Below are positions 35,402-45,428 of a stretch of 64,000 nt of DNA, in pieces. Every line of letters begins with the position of its first letter. The stretch's first letter is position 1. The notes under the pieces were generated by a model. That model was not told where the DNA came from and did not search any database. It worked only from the letters and a program-made list of their open reading frames with translations. The translations under genes and the position numbers were made by a program. The stretch is from positions 4,185,501 through 4,249,500 of the forward strand of contig NZ_CP046176.1 of NCBI RefSeq assembly GCF_013009555.1, read 5' to 3'. The stretch is from Phocaeicola dorei. Its GTDB lineage: Bacteria; Bacteroidota; Bacteroidia; Bacteroidales; Bacteroidaceae.

Positions 35402-36160
35402 TTATTTACTTGTTTTCAACCCGCTTCGTTTACTGCGGTTGTAACTGCGATACTCATCCAATTCTATTTCCACATCGGGTTCATGCAACTCCTTCTCATG
35501 CGGCAGACGGAACTTCATATATTTTATATTCAAACCACGATCCAACCATTGTTGTTCATAATAGGTACGGATGCCTAGTATGTCATCCACCAAACCGGAA
35601 TGATACAAATCTTCGGTCATAAACTCTACCGGCAATTTGTTTTCCTCTACCATATAGCGGGTGTAAGTAAACATAAAATTACTGTCGGTCTTCAAGTGAA
35701 TTAGCCCATCCGGCTTCAAAAACTTGCGATAACGTTCCATAAAGTATGTGGAAGTAAGACGTTTAGTCACTTTCTTCATCTGTGGATCAGAGAAAGTCAG
35801 CCATATCTCACTCACCTCGCTCGGAGCAAAAAAACGATCGATGATTTCGATATTGGTACGCAAAAAAGCCACATTCTTCATGCCATTTTTCAGCGCTTCC
35901 GTCGCACCGGTCCACATACGGGCCCCTTTTATATCTACACCGATAAAGTTTTTATCGGAATACATACCTCCCAGCCCTACGGTATATTCACCTCGTCCAC
36001 ATCCCAGTTCCAGAACTATCGGATTATCGTTCTTAAAAAAGTCACGGTTCCAATTCCCCTTCATATCGAACGTAACGTTATCGGCCACCGAATAAGGGTA
36101 TTCAAACACGTGCGGATACTCCCGCATATCAGCAAATTTCTCCAGTTTTCCTTTTCCCAT
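35402..36160 (-). CDS. trmB: tRNA (guanine-N7)-methyltransferase
   Basis: The SAM-dependent enzyme makes m7G46 in tRNA. I use the ATG at 36160 ([20 protein letters not shown]), giving 252 aa. The open frame continues upstream to 36301, but that extension would run through the terminator of the preceding operon and the -7 element at 36194. The SAM-binding motif is [15 protein letters not shown], followed by [10 protein letters not shown]. The TrmB signature [13 protein letters not shown] is present, as is the C-terminal tRNA-binding segment. It is the first gene of the trmB-mrp operon. Confidence 0.94.
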   Translation of the reverse strand: MGKGKLEKFADMREYPHVFEYPYSVADNVTFDMKGNWNRDFFKNDNPIVLELGCGRGEYTVGLGGMYSDKNFIGVDIKGARMWTGATEALKNGMKNVAFLRTNIEIIDRFFAPSEVSEIWLTFSDPQMKKVTKRLTSTYFMERYRKFLKPDGLIHLKTDSNFMFTYTRYMVEENKLPVEFMTEDLYHSGLVDDILGIRTYYEQQWLDRGLNIKYMKFRLPHEKELHEPDVEIELDEYRSYNRSKRSGLKTSK

Positions 36161-36193
36161 GAAAATTAGTCTATCATTATTTGTTTCCACAGG

Positions 36194-36201
36194 CAAAGGT
36201 A
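36194..36201 (-). promoter_or_regulatory. -7 element of trmB-mrp
   Basis: The reverse strand reads TACCTTTG, matching TAnnTTTG, 34 bp upstream of the chosen ATG. Confidence 0.65.
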
Positions 36202-36223
36202 GGAATATCCTGTGAAAGAGAAA

Positions 36224-36260
36224 AAAAATAGACCTGCAATTCACTTGCAGGTCTATTTTT
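36224..36260 (-). terminator. Terminator of the ilvE operon
   Basis: A perfect 16-bp stem (core ATAGACCTGCAA) with a 5-nt loop and flanking A/T runs, 22 bp after the DUF975 stop codon. Confidence 0.93.
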
Positions 36261-36281
36261 CTTCTCTTTCTATTTTCTATA

Positions 36282-36908
36282 TTATTCAGAAATTGCCTCA
36301 ACGGACTCTCCCAATTCTTTCTTCAAATCTTCATAGAAGGCAGCATGTGATGCTTCTACATAGGGAGCCAAGAACAAGAAACCGATACCCAAAGTAAAAC
36401 AGCACAAAATAGCCCAACCAATGAAGCTCAAATCCAACAAGAACATCTTCATCTTATGACCGGACATCATCGCCATACTTTTCTCTATGGCAGCATTGTA
36501 CTGCAACTCCGGATAATCTTTCAGAATAAAGAGCGTCATGGCATATGAATAGGACTTCATGATGCCCGGAATGACAAGCAGCAACGTCCACAGGAATGTA
36601 TAGACTGTAGTCAGTAGCATTGTACCCAATATCCGTCCGTAGTCTTTAAACCCGTCGAAAAGACGGGCAAAATCCAGCTTTATTCCACGAATCACATCCA
36701 AAAAAAGGACAGTATAGCCGAATCCCAAGGGTAGGAGCAACAAAGCAATGAGACTAAAGGAGGACGAAGCCACCGACTCCATAATACGATAGGGCAGCGT
36801 AGGGGTATTCATCACCAGTCCATAAACCAAGGTAATAACCGCACCCAATCCCCAATTACCGGTCAACGCATCGATTGCCCGATTCTTCAATTCTGAATTT
36901 GTTTTCAT
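36282..36908 (-). CDS. DUF975-family integral membrane protein
   Basis: This 208-aa membrane protein has several hydrophobic segments ([98 protein letters not shown]). The signature [12 protein letters not shown] with KDYPEL and the terminal [13 protein letters not shown] match the DUF975 family. Function is unknown. It lies 17 bp downstream of ilvE in the same transcription unit. Confidence 0.85.
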   Translation of the reverse strand: MKTNSELKNRAIDALTGNWGLGAVITLVYGLVMNTPTLPYRIMESVASSSFSLIALLLLPLGFGYTVLFLDVIRGIKLDFARLFDGFKDYGRILGTMLLTTVYTFLWTLLLVIPGIMKSYSYAMTLFILKDYPELQYNAAIEKSMAMMSGHKMKMFLLDLSFIGWAILCCFTLGIGFLFLAPYVEASHAAFYEDLKKELGESVEAISE

Positions 36909-36925
36909 AAGAATCTATTTTTCTA

Positions 36926-37945
36926 TTAGTCTAAAACTGTCACCCAATTATGTGTATCAGGTTCATCACCATACTGGATAGCACGCAGTTTGTTATACAG
37001 TTTTGTACAAACAGGACCCGGCTTTCCATCTTTAGAGATAATGTACGATTTCTTGTTTTCCAAATCATCAATACGCTGGATAGGACTGATAACAGCCGCC
37101 GTACCGCAAGCCCCTGCTTCCTCGAAGGTTTCCAGTTCTTCTTCAGGAACCGGACGACATTCCACCTTTATACCCAAATCCTCGGCCAGCTGCATCAAAC
37201 TCTTATTCGTTATAGAAGGCAGAATAGAAGATGATTTTGGTGTAATGTAAGTATTATTTTTAATGCCGAAGAAATTAGCCGCACCACACTCGTCAATGTA
37301 CTTCTTTTCTTTGGCGTCTAGATAGAATTCGCACGAATATCCCAAATCATGGGCTTTCTTATTGGCACGCAGGCTGGCAGCATAGTTACCGCCCACCTTA
37401 AAGCGTCCGGTTCCATAAGGCGCGGCACGGTCGAACTCACGGATAATAACATAAGGATTAGTAGAAAAACCACCTTTGAAATAAGGACCTACCGGAGTTA
37501 CGAATACCACAAACAGATATTCATTGGCAGGGTGAACCCCCACCTGAGCACCTGTACCAATCAGTAAAGGACGAATATAAAGAGCCGCACCACTTTCGTA
37601 TGGAGGAATGAAACGCTCGTTGGCTTTCACCACCTTCTTTATAGCGGCCACAAACTTTTCTGTAGGAAGTTCCGGCATCAGGATACCGTCACAAGTACTT
37701 TGCAAACGCTCCGCGTTGGCTTCAGGACGGAAAATACGAATTTTACCGTCTTTTCCACGATAAGCTTTCAACCCTTCAAACGCTTCTTGTCCATAGTGTA
37801 GACAAGTGGCAGCCATGTGAATATTCAACGTTTCCTCCGAACAAAGTTCCAACTCTCCCCATGCACCATCACGATAGTAGCAACGTACATTATAGTCTGT
37901 CTTCATATAGCCGAAGGACAGATTTGCCCAATCAATCTCTTTCAT
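36926..37945 (-). CDS. ilvE: Branched-chain amino acid aminotransferase
   Basis: This PLP-dependent enzyme transaminates the ketoacids of Val, Leu and Ile with glutamate. It has 339 aa. Fold-type IV features are visible: GQEAFEGLKAYRGKDG, FRPEANAERLQ, the PLP lysine in GRFKVGGNYAAS, and YIDECGAANFFGIK. Its length and the ITPKSSSILPSITNKSLMQLA segment fit the larger BCAT class. It depends on glutamate, the product of the glutamate dehydrogenases elsewhere in the window. First gene of a two-gene operon. Confidence 0.95.
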   Translation of the reverse strand: MKEIDWANLSFGYMKTDYNVRCYYRDGAWGELELCSEETLNIHMAATCLHYGQEAFEGLKAYRGKDGKIRIFRPEANAERLQSTCDGILMPELPTEKFVAAIKKVVKANERFIPPYESGAALYIRPLLIGTGAQVGVHPANEYLFVVFVTPVGPYFKGGFSTNPYVIIREFDRAAPYGTGRFKVGGNYAASLRANKKAHDLGYSCEFYLDAKEKKYIDECGAANFFGIKNNTYITPKSSSILPSITNKSLMQLAEDLGIKVECRPVPEEELETFEEAGACGTAAVISPIQRIDDLENKKSYIISKDGKPGPVCTKLYNKLRAIQYGDEPDTHNWVTVLD

Positions 37946-37982
37946 AGTGTATCTTAATTATGTTATTATTTACGAATGAGAG

Positions 37983-37990
37983 CAAAATTA
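37983..37990 (-). promoter_or_regulatory. -7 element of ilvE
   Basis: The reverse strand reads TAATTTTG, matching TAnnTTTG, 38 bp upstream of the ilvE ATG. Confidence 0.6.
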
Positions 37991-38119
37991 CGTTTTATAT
38001 TTGCAAATTCCAATCAAAATAGCTTTTTTATTTATAGCTTTTATAATTTGCCTATATGTCTCAATGTACAAATATGCCATGCGGAATATAACGCAGCCAA
38101 TTGCCACATTAGTATATTG

Positions 38120-38323
38120 TCACATTGATACATTATTATCTAACATTTTCTTTATCTCCTCATCGGCTTTATAAAGTTTATCCCGGCAAAACTTAATTAA
38201 CTCTTGTGCCTCTTTCAGATTTACACTTAAACTGTCTATATCCAACTCATTACTATCTATGCGTGATACGATTTCTTCCAGACGTTTCATTGCCTGCTCA
38301 TAGGTTTGTTTCTTTGCTGCCAT
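38120..38323 (-). CDS. xseB: Exodeoxyribonuclease VII small subunit
   Basis: This 67-aa protein has the XseB helical pattern (YEQAMKRLEEIVSRIDSNELDIDSLSVNLKEA...). It binds XseA to form the nuclease that degrades single-stranded DNA. Typical length for the family. It starts 8 bp after the xseA stop and is the last gene of the S8 peptidase-xseA-xseB operon. Confidence 0.94.
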   Translation of the reverse strand: MAAKKQTYEQAMKRLEEIVSRIDSNELDIDSLSVNLKEAQELIKFCRDKLYKADEEIKKMLDNNVSM

Positions 38324-38331
38324 ACTTCGTT

Positions 38332-39639
38332 TTATTTTTTAGTTACTATACTCTTTATTTCTCCTTTGGCAAAACGAGTGGTAAGTTCATCCCCCGGCTG
38401 CAATGCAGAAGCATCGATCACCGCTTTGCCATTTTTCAGCGTGATACTATATCCCCTTTTCAACAAATTTTCGGGAGATGCCGCCTTCAATTCCTGCTCC
38501 AAAAGTTGGAGCCGATGCTTTTCCTTTACCAGACGACGCTGTGAAACGATGCCCAACTGAGTCTCCACCATTTTCAAACAATGGGTCTCTTTTGTCAGAC
38601 GGGATTGCAGGCCTACTTCCAAATGCTTCATGATTCGTTCCTGGCGATAATGTTCCTCTTTCAGCCTCATCCGCGTCTGCATGGGAATACGTTCTACCAT
38701 CCGGTTCAGCCGGGTATTTTCCCGTTCCATACGGGTAGAGATAGTATGAAGTACAGCCGATGCATAATCTTCAAGAACCTTGGCAGTGTCATGCAAATGA
38801 TTTATAAGATACTCGGCAGCAGCAGTAGGTGTCTTGACACGAGTATGAGAAACACAGTCCAACACCGTATCGTCACGCTCATGCCCTATACCGGTTATAA
38901 TAGGTATAGGAAACTGAGCACAATTAGTCGCCAACTCATATGTATCGAACCCCGAAAGGTCGGACGTGGCGCCTCCGCCACGGATAATAACCACGACATC
39001 CCAATCATCACGACAGGCATGGATAGCATCCAATGCGGTAATGACAGATTGTTCTACCCGTTCTCCCTGCATAATAGCAGGAAACAAACGCGGATAAAAG
39101 ACAAAACCGTAGGGATTCTGTTCCAGTTGATTACAAAAATCACCATAACCGGCAGCCGTAGCCGAGGAAATAACGGCTATGCGTTGCGCCAGCAAAGGAA
39201 TCTCCAGTTCCTTATTCAAAGTCAGCACACCTTCTTCTTCCAGTTGTTTCAAGATTTCGCGACGGCGACGCGCCATATCCCCCAATGTATAAGTAGGATC
39301 TATATCTTGCACAGTAAGCGAGTAACCATATAATTCATGAAACTCCACAGTCACTTTCACCATCACTTTAATACCCGCAACAAAAGCCTGTCCGGTTTCC
39401 TCTTCAAAATAAGGCTTCAGCAGACGGTAGACATTGCTCCAAATAGTCCCCCTTGCCTTAGCTATCAGATTATTCCCCCGTGGCTCTTTCTGTACAAATT
39501 CCAAATAGCAATGACCGGAATAATTGGAACGTACATCACTCAGCTCTGCCTGAACCCAATAAGTATCGGGCAGACAAGCATGAATGCTGCGCTTAACCAA
39601 CGCATTCAGTTCATATAAAGAAAGAGGATGTTCTTCCAT
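38332..39639 (-). CDS. xseA: Exodeoxyribonuclease VII large subunit
   Basis: This 435-aa catalytic subunit has an N-terminal OB-fold (LSLYELNALVKRSI, YWVQAELSDVRSNYSGHCYLEFV) and then the catalytic domain (AVISSATAAGYGDF, VVIIRGGGATSDLSGFD, IITGIGHERDDTVLD). A long coiled coil follows (about 290-390). I use the ATG at 39639-39637, which overlaps the stop of the upstream peptidase gene (TAATG). A TTG 30 bp further up is possible but less likely. Confidence 0.95.
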   Translation of the reverse strand: MEEHPLSLYELNALVKRSIHACLPDTYWVQAELSDVRSNYSGHCYLEFVQKEPRGNNLIAKARGTIWSNVYRLLKPYFEEETGQAFVAGIKVMVKVTVEFHELYGYSLTVQDIDPTYTLGDMARRRREILKQLEEEGVLTLNKELEIPLLAQRIAVISSATAAGYGDFCNQLEQNPYGFVFYPRLFPAIMQGERVEQSVITALDAIHACRDDWDVVVIIRGGGATSDLSGFDTYELATNCAQFPIPIITGIGHERDDTVLDCVSHTRVKTPTAAAEYLINHLHDTAKVLEDYASAVLHTISTRMERENTRLNRMVERIPMQTRMRLKEEHYRQERIMKHLEVGLQSRLTKETHCLKMVETQLGIVSQRRLVKEKHRLQLLEQELKAASPENLLKRGYSITLKNGKAVIDASALQPGDELTTRFAKGEIKSIVTKK

Positions 39640-41012
39640 TATTTTTTCTTCTCTAATTCTATTTGACAAGCTTTCCAGATATCAGGCACACCATAACCGT
39701 AAATATTATCCGGATACTCTTTACGGTCTCCTGCATTCCGCACCGCCTCCACCACCTGCTTGGCAGTAAGCCAGGGACAAGCCTGCCAGAAACAGGCTAC
39801 CAACCCGCACAATGTAGGCGATGCGAAAGAAGTACCATTGGCATGAGAAACCGTTCCATCATTACCCGCTACGGCCGAAGCAACTCCCACCGCCATCACA
39901 TCCGGTTTTACACGGCCATCTGTAGTATTTCCCACAGAAGAGAAATCAGCATTAACCAGATTCCGGTCTGCCGCCCCCACTGTAATAACATTTTCCGCAT
40001 CTCCCGGAGGTGTGATTTTTTTCCATGTGCCACGCCCCGAATTTCCGGCACTGCATACCAACACCAATCCTTTATCGGCAGCCAAAGAAGCGGAATGAGA
40101 CATCAATGAATAATGCCCGTCCAAATCACGGTACCGGTAATTCATGGTCGTATCATCAAACTCATAATATCCCAATGAAGTATTAACCACATCCACTCCC
40201 ACACTATCGGCAAATTCCAAAGCTTCCGCCCAATAATCCTCTTCCACTGGCTGTTCCGTATCATCATCCTCACTACGGAGAAGCCAATACGAAGCTTCAG
40301 GAGCTGTGCCGACCAATACATTCGGCTTATTGGCAGCCATACAAGATAACACTTTCATGCCATGATAGTTCTCGGCATAAATATCCGAGTGAGAATTTAC
40401 AAAATCGCGTGTTCCCAACAAGTCCATTCCCTTGAAAACACTGATCTCATCAGCATTATAAAAACCGGCATCAATGACCGCTATTTGCATCCCCTTCCCA
40501 CGAAAACCTGCAGCGTGAAGACTGTCCCCATGATGAACAGCAATCTGCCGCCACGCATCCCCATAATAGTTATTACTCTTTGTCACCTTATTGGTCACCT
40601 CTTTTTTACGGTCGGCATTGCGGGCAGGGATACTGTCGGGAGCTGTCCACACTTTCCGGACAGCTGCCACAAAAGGCAATGCCGCCACTTTATCAATAAC
40701 CGATGTGTCAGATACCTGCACCACCACTGTATTGTTCCACTTACTTTTGGATACAGGACATACTCCTTTTCCGACCAGCATATCTATATAGCTCTGACAT
40801 ACAGGAAGATCTGTAGAATCAACGGGCAATCTCTGCCTCATGCGACGCTCCAAAGCACGTTCGGACAAATAAGCCGAAGGATTGTCCAATGTATAGGTTG
40901 TTTCTGCCTTATCGCGAAAGTTTACACGATACTTATACGTTTTTACTTGTGCCGGCATTTGTAAGGTGCATGCCAATAGCAAGCAGCCCACTATTCCTTT
41001 TTGACTATTCAT
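39639..41012 (-). CDS. Secreted S8 (subtilisin) family serine peptidase
   Basis: This 457-aa protein has a signal peptide ending near MPAQ. A propeptide-like region covers about 25-150. The subtilase domain has Asp181 (IAVIDAGF), His217 (ENYHGMKV), the oxyanion Asn324 (CSAGNSG) and Ser395 (NGTSFASPT), so it should be active. It is a periplasmic or surface protease. It is translationally coupled to xseA by TAATG, an operon of no obvious functional logic. Confidence 0.93.
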   Translation of the reverse strand: MNSQKGIVGCLLLACTLQMPAQVKTYKYRVNFRDKAETTYTLDNPSAYLSERALERRMRQRLPVDSTDLPVCQSYIDMLVGKGVCPVSKSKWNNTVVVQVSDTSVIDKVAALPFVAAVRKVWTAPDSIPARNADRKKEVTNKVTKSNNYYGDAWRQIAVHHGDSLHAAGFRGKGMQIAVIDAGFYNADEISVFKGMDLLGTRDFVNSHSDIYAENYHGMKVLSCMAANKPNVLVGTAPEASYWLLRSEDDDTEQPVEEDYWAEALEFADSVGVDVVNTSLGYYEFDDTTMNYRYRDLDGHYSLMSHSASLAADKGLVLVCSAGNSGRGTWKKITPPGDAENVITVGAADRNLVNADFSSVGNTTDGRVKPDVMAVGVASAVAGNDGTVSHANGTSFASPTLCGLVACFWQACPWLTAKQVVEAVRNAGDRKEYPDNIYGYGVPDIWKACQIELEKKK

Positions 41013-41040
41013 TAATTCTATTCCGTTTATTTTTTAGATG

Positions 41041-41048
41041 CAAAGATA
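41041..41048 (-). promoter_or_regulatory. -7 element of the S8 peptidase-xseAB operon
   Basis: The reverse strand reads TATCTTTG, matching TAnnTTTG, 29 bp upstream of the ATG. Confidence 0.6.
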
Positions 41049-41080
41049 AACAAACTTTTCCCTCACACTCATTTTTTGTG

Positions 41081-41088
41081 TACCTTTG
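41081..41088 (+). promoter_or_regulatory. -7 element of the MATE transporter gene
   Basis: TACCTTTG matches TAnnTTTG 45 bp upstream of the ATG. It is divergent from the S8 peptidase promoter 33 bp away. Confidence 0.6.
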
Positions 41089-41132
41089 CAGCCAAATTCA
41101 GTTTAAACAGGTAAAAAGACAGAAAATAAAGT

Positions 41133-42503
41133 ATGGCAAAAACAGGAACCCCCACAGAATTGGGAACACAACCAATCGGAAAATTACTTTTACAATATGC
41201 AATTCCCGCCATTATCGCTATGACGGCATCTTCCCTATACAATATGGTAGACAGCATCTTCATCGGTCACGGTGTAGGTCCTTTGGCTATTTCAGGACTG
41301 GCTATTACCTTCCCACTGATGAATCTGGCGGCTGCATTCGGTTCACTGGTCGGTGTGGGTGCCTCCACATTAGTTTCCGTAAAATTAGGACAGAAAGATT
41401 ATGCCACCGCCCAAAATATTTTGGGCAATGTAGTTACGCTGAACTTTATTATAGGTATAGGATTCAGTATATTAACCTTGCTTTTCCTCGATCCTATTCT
41501 CTACTTCTTCGGAGCAAGCCCGGATACCATCTCCTATGCACGAGACTACATGGTCATTATCCTGCTGGGCAATGTTATAACCCATATGTATTTGGGACTG
41601 AATGCCTTACTACGCGCTTCGGGGCATCCACAAAAAGCAATGATAGCCACCATCACCACAGTAATTATCAATACCATCCTTGACCCTATTTTTATCTATC
41701 TATTCCATTGGGGTATTCAGGGAGCCGCCATTGCCACCATTCTGGCTCAAATCATCGCACTGGTGTGGCAATTCAAAACCTTCACAAACAAGAACGAATT
41801 GCTCCATCTCCACCGAGGCATTTACAAACTGCGCGGTACAATTGTAAAAAACACCATCGCTATCGGTATGTCTCCGTTCCTGATGAATCTGGCAGCATGC
41901 TTCATTGTAATTTTCATTAACAAAGGTTTGAAAGAATATGATGGCGATCTGGCCATTGGCGCATTTGGTATTGTAAACCGGATTGTTTTCCTATTCGTCA
42001 TGATCGTGATGGGGCTGAATCAAGGTATGCAACCCATAGCCGGTTATAATTTTGGCGCCCAACAATATCATCGTGTAAACCAAGTATTAAAACTTACCAT
42101 TTATGGTGCCACCACCGTTACAACAACCGGTTTTCTAGTAGGTGAACTGATGCCCGAATTGGCCGTATCCGCTTTTACCACTCATGAGGGACTGATACAG
42201 CTATCAGCTACCGGTTTACGCATTGTGGTCATATTTTTTCCCATTATCGGGTTTCAGATGGTAACGTCCAATTTTTTTCAAAGTATCGGCATGGCTGGTA
42301 AAGCCATCTTCCTATCATTAACCCGGCAGTTATTATTCTTGCTCCCCTGCATCATCCTGCTCCCTCTTTTCTGGGGATCGGCAGGAATTTGGTGGAGTAT
42401 GCCAATATCAGACTTGGCGGCAAGTATTGTCGCAGGAGTCATGCTTTACCGCCAGTTCAAGATTTTTAATACCCACGGTAACAAATTAAAAGTTGAAAAT
42501 TAA
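41133..42503 (+). CDS. MATE-family multidrug/Na+ antiporter
   Basis: This 456-aa integral membrane protein has the two six-helix halves of the MATE family: IGKLLLQYAIPAIIAMTASSLYNMVDSIFIGHGVGPLAISGLAI begins the first, with VGVGASTLVSVKLGQ. IAIGMSPFLMNLAACFIVIFINKGL and MGLNQGMQPIAGYNFGA begin the second. The presumed role is export of drugs or organic cations driven by Na+ or H+. Substrate unknown. Confidence 0.95.
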   Translation: MAKTGTPTELGTQPIGKLLLQYAIPAIIAMTASSLYNMVDSIFIGHGVGPLAISGLAITFPLMNLAAAFGSLVGVGASTLVSVKLGQKDYATAQNILGNVVTLNFIIGIGFSILTLLFLDPILYFFGASPDTISYARDYMVIILLGNVITHMYLGLNALLRASGHPQKAMIATITTVIINTILDPIFIYLFHWGIQGAAIATILAQIIALVWQFKTFTNKNELLHLHRGIYKLRGTIVKNTIAIGMSPFLMNLAACFIVIFINKGLKEYDGDLAIGAFGIVNRIVFLFVMIVMGLNQGMQPIAGYNFGAQQYHRVNQVLKLTIYGATTVTTTGFLVGELMPELAVSAFTTHEGLIQLSATGLRIVVIFFPIIGFQMVTSNFFQSIGMAGKAIFLSLTRQLLFLLPCIILLPLFWGSAGIWWSMPISDLAASIVAGVMLYRQFKIFNTHGNKLKVEN

Positions 42504-42523
42504 GAATTAAAAATTAGTTTCCT

Positions 42524-42531
42524 TATATTTG
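42524..42531 (+). promoter_or_regulatory. -7 element of the cytidylate-kinase-like gene
   Basis: TATATTTG matches TAnnTTTG 25 bp before the ATG; it is followed by TCCACAT. Confidence 0.55.
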
Positions 42532-42556
42532 TCCACATAATCAATAGACAACGACT

Positions 42557-43186
42557 ATGAACGAGCATTATGTTATCAACCTAGGACGCCAACTAGGCAG
42601 CGGAGGAAAAGAGATAGGCGAAAAACTGGCTCAAGAGTTTGGTATCGCCTTTTACGATAAAGAATTAATCAAGCTAGCTTCAGAAGAGAGCGGCCTGTGC
42701 AAGGAATTCTTTGAAAAAGCAGATGAAAAAGCTTCTCAAAGCATCATCGGCGGTCTATTCGGAACACGTTTTCCTTTTATCAGCGATGGAGCCATTCCCT
42801 ATGGCAGTTGTCTGAGCAATGACGCTTTGTTCAAAATACAAAGCGATGTAATACGTGAACTGGCAGAAAAACAATCGTGTCTGTTTGTCGGCCGATGTGC
42901 CGACTACATTTTGCGTGACCATCCCCGTTGCGTCAATATATTCGTTTCTGCCTCCAAAGAAGCACGCATAGAAAGATTGATGCATATCCATCATATTTCT
43001 ACAGAAGCCGCTGAGGAATTGATGGAAAAAGCAGATAAAAAACGGTCAGCTTACTATAATTATTATAGTTACAAAACGTGGGGAGCTGCCGAAACTTATC
43101 ACTTATGTATTGATTCGTCCGTATTGGGGATTGACGGAACAGTACAATTCATCAAACAGTTTGTAAAATTAAAGTTAGGATTTTAA
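42557..43186 (+). CDS. Cytidylate-kinase-like family protein
   Basis: This 209-aa protein opens with a P-loop variant (INLGRQLGSGGKEIGEKLAQEFG) and continues with FYDKELIKLASEESG, a pattern of the cytidylate-kinase-like family (distinct from the housekeeping Cmk). VGRCADYILRDHPRCVNIFVSA and the NYYSYKTWG lid region also match. It is a nucleoside-phosphate-type kinase by fold; the substrate is unproven. Confidence 0.9.
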   Translation: MNEHYVINLGRQLGSGGKEIGEKLAQEFGIAFYDKELIKLASEESGLCKEFFEKADEKASQSIIGGLFGTRFPFISDGAIPYGSCLSNDALFKIQSDVIRELAEKQSCLFVGRCADYILRDHPRCVNIFVSASKEARIERLMHIHHISTEAAEELMEKADKKRSAYYNYYSYKTWGAAETYHLCIDSSVLGIDGTVQFIKQFVKLKLGF

Positions 43187-43238
43187 CTACTTTTAAAATG
43201 GTATACCGGCAATTCAAAGGGTTACCTCAACTGTAATG

Positions 43239-43295
43239 AAGGGATATGTCTGATTTTTTTAATTCTATATTTCAAATAATTCAGACACATTCCTT
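43239..43295 (+). terminator. Probable terminator after the cytidylate-kinase-like gene
   Basis: The arms at 43239-43253 and 43281-43295 match at 13 of 15 positions (TGTCTGA core) around a T-rich loop. It is weak by terminator standards. Confidence 0.4.
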
Positions 43296-43417
43296 TATAT
43301 TATCCCATGGCAGGATAAATCAAAAAATATCAACCTTCAAACTTTTCCTATAAAATCAACAAATTCATTCACTTACGCAACATATCCTATAAGATTCCTA
43401 TCACCAATAATATAGAA

Positions 43418-45274
43418 ATGATTACTATGAGCAGCTTCAAACATGCAGGGCTAATAATTAGCATAATTACCAGTCTGATATCCTGTACACACAATAAGAA
43501 CTACACCACAACCTTCCAACCCGAATTGGCAAAAGCAGAAGCAATAATGTACAGATATCCCGACAGCGCACTGCATATATTACAGGGCATACAACCTGAC
43601 AATCCTTCTGACAATGAACAATATGCCACATGGGCATTATTGATGACACAAGCTCAATATAAAAACCAAATTGAACAATCCGATTCTTTAATAAATATCG
43701 CTTATTCTTATTTCATTAATCAAGATAATGCACAAAGAAAGGCATTGGCACTATATTATAAAGGTATCTTGTGCCATGAAAGTCATCATGCCGAAGATGC
43801 ATTGTCATTTTATCTAGAAGCAACAACTGAAATAGAGAAAACAAATGATTATCAATTAGGCTTTCTTATCAATTCAGAGATAGGGCTAATGTATCTATAT
43901 CGAAAACTAAATGATTATGCTATGGAATATTTTGAAAAAGCACATCATAATGCCGAATTATCCAACAACCAAACATACATAGCTTTCTCTTTCATCTATA
44001 TCGCTAGAGCATTTTCACAGAAAAAACAATATAATAAAGCGATAGAATATTATGAAAAAGCCATAAAAATAGGACAAGTGAATAACTATCCTACCATATT
44101 GGCAAGCGCCATGAACGAAACCAGTTTTTTATTTCTTAAAACAGGAGATAATAAAAAGGCTCTTCAGTATGCAAAAGATTGTATTAAAATAAAAAAGACT
44201 GATCAAAGAATATTTTCATTGGGAGATACTTATCGCTATTTAAAAATGTACGATTCTGCATATTTTTACCTAAACCAAGCTTGCCTGTCACCTAATATCC
44301 ATACAGCCCGTAGCGCCTATCAAGCACTATATTATATTAGTCAAGAAGAAAAAGATTACAAAAAGGCAGTAGAGTACAGTAATAAACTATGGTTCTATCA
44401 AGATTCAATAGGTAAAACTGATCGCAATAAAGCATTAATAGAGATGCAAGAAAAATATGATCAGCAAAAAATAATTAATGAAAATAATCTGTCACAAATA
44501 AAGAAAGACCGGATCATACGCAATGTGCTCATCGCCTTAATCATTTTGTCTTTCATCATAGCAATAACAAACTATCTATACCAACGAAAAATAGTCTCTC
44601 AAAAACAAGAGATATTGGAGAAAGAAGAAAAAATTCGTTATTTCACTATGAAAATACATGAAAATGAGACATTGATAAACCGCAACAAAATGCGGATAGA
44701 AGAACTTACGATCCAAATGGAAGGAAGCCAAGAGATAAAAGAACAATGGAAAGAACAAAATAAAATACGACAAGAAATACAACAACAGAATGAAATGCTG
44801 AAACTGGAGAACAATAAACTGCAAAATCATATAAGCAATTATGCCCAATCATTAAAAGAAAAGTCGAAAGAACTGGAAGCAATGGAACATCTATCAGAGG
44901 AAAACCAGTATCTACATAAACGCGAGGCTTTTTTATGTAACCAACTCATTAATCAGACAGAATTATTCAATAAACTAAAAACAACAAAGTATATAGACGA
45001 CCAACTATGGCAAGAAATAAAAGAAAAAATAGATTTATTATTCGATAACTATACTAAAAGACTATACCATCAAATACCTTCCTTAACAGATGGTGATATA
45101 CAAATATGCTGTTTGATAAAACTACGATTCAGCAACGGTGACATCGCCAACATGTTAGCCATCTCGCCCACATCTGTGTCCAAAAGGAAGTTAAGATTAA
45201 AAGAACGCATCGTACAAGAAATAGGTTCATTAGGCGAAAATCAAAGCCTTGATTTATGGCTTATGGAATACTAA
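43418..45274 (+). CDS. Membrane-anchored TPR / coiled-coil / HTH regulator, copy 1
   Basis: This 618-aa protein starts with a signal sequence and lipobox-like SLISC. TPR-type repeats fill about 30-340 (CHESHHAEDALSFYLEA, YNKAIEYYEKAIKIG). A transmembrane helix lies at about 368-388 (NVLIALIILSFIIAITNYLY), then a coiled coil (about 390-510). The C-terminal domain (about 556-605) reads LTDGDIQICCLIKLRFSNGDIAN followed by ISPTSVSKRKLRLKER, a LuxR-type helix-turn-helix. I infer outward TPR sensing coupled to cytoplasmic DNA binding. It is paralogous to the gene at 61249; both are followed by a terminator and a DUF3244 gene. ATGs at 43418 and 43427 are both possible. Confidence 0.85.
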   Translation: MITMSSFKHAGLIISIITSLISCTHNKNYTTTFQPELAKAEAIMYRYPDSALHILQGIQPDNPSDNEQYATWALLMTQAQYKNQIEQSDSLINIAYSYFINQDNAQRKALALYYKGILCHESHHAEDALSFYLEATTEIEKTNDYQLGFLINSEIGLMYLYRKLNDYAMEYFEKAHHNAELSNNQTYIAFSFIYIARAFSQKKQYNKAIEYYEKAIKIGQVNNYPTILASAMNETSFLFLKTGDNKKALQYAKDCIKIKKTDQRIFSLGDTYRYLKMYDSAYFYLNQACLSPNIHTARSAYQALYYISQEEKDYKKAVEYSNKLWFYQDSIGKTDRNKALIEMQEKYDQQKIINENNLSQIKKDRIIRNVLIALIILSFIIAITNYLYQRKIVSQKQEILEKEEKIRYFTMKIHENETLINRNKMRIEELTIQMEGSQEIKEQWKEQNKIRQEIQQQNEMLKLENNKLQNHISNYAQSLKEKSKELEAMEHLSEENQYLHKREAFLCNQLINQTELFNKLKTTKYIDDQLWQEIKEKIDLLFDNYTKRLYHQIPSLTDGDIQICCLIKLRFSNGDIANMLAISPTSVSKRKLRLKERIVQEIGSLGENQSLDLWLMEY

Positions 45275-45306
45275 AAATAAACAATTGTCTATATCACCTC
45301 CCTATA

Positions 45307-45347
45307 AAAAAAGGTAATAAGCTAGTTATTAACTTATTACCTTTTTT
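45307..45347 (+). terminator. Terminator after regulator copy 1
   Basis: A perfect 15-bp stem (AAAAAAGGTAATAAG, 45307-45321 with 45333-45347) followed by the right-arm T-run. Confidence 0.92.
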
Positions 45348-45350
45348 CAT

Positions 45351-45398
45351 TTGTCCACATGATATCTGCACGTTTTTAAAATTTATCCTCTAACTTTG
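45351..45398 (+). promoter_or_regulatory. Promoter of DUF3244 gene 1 with shared upstream motif
   Basis: TAACTTTG at 45391-45398 is the -7 element. TTGTCCACAT at 45351-45360, just after the terminator, recurs as TTGTCCATAT before the second DUF3244 gene and is a candidate regulator site. Confidence 0.5.
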
Positions 45399-45428
45399 CC
45401 TCAAACAAAACAATTAAAACATAAAATT

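Noticed and set aside
35402..36301. Longer trmB start at 36301
   Set aside because: The extension runs through a perfect 16-bp terminator and the -7 element; the ATG at 36160 fits homolog length.
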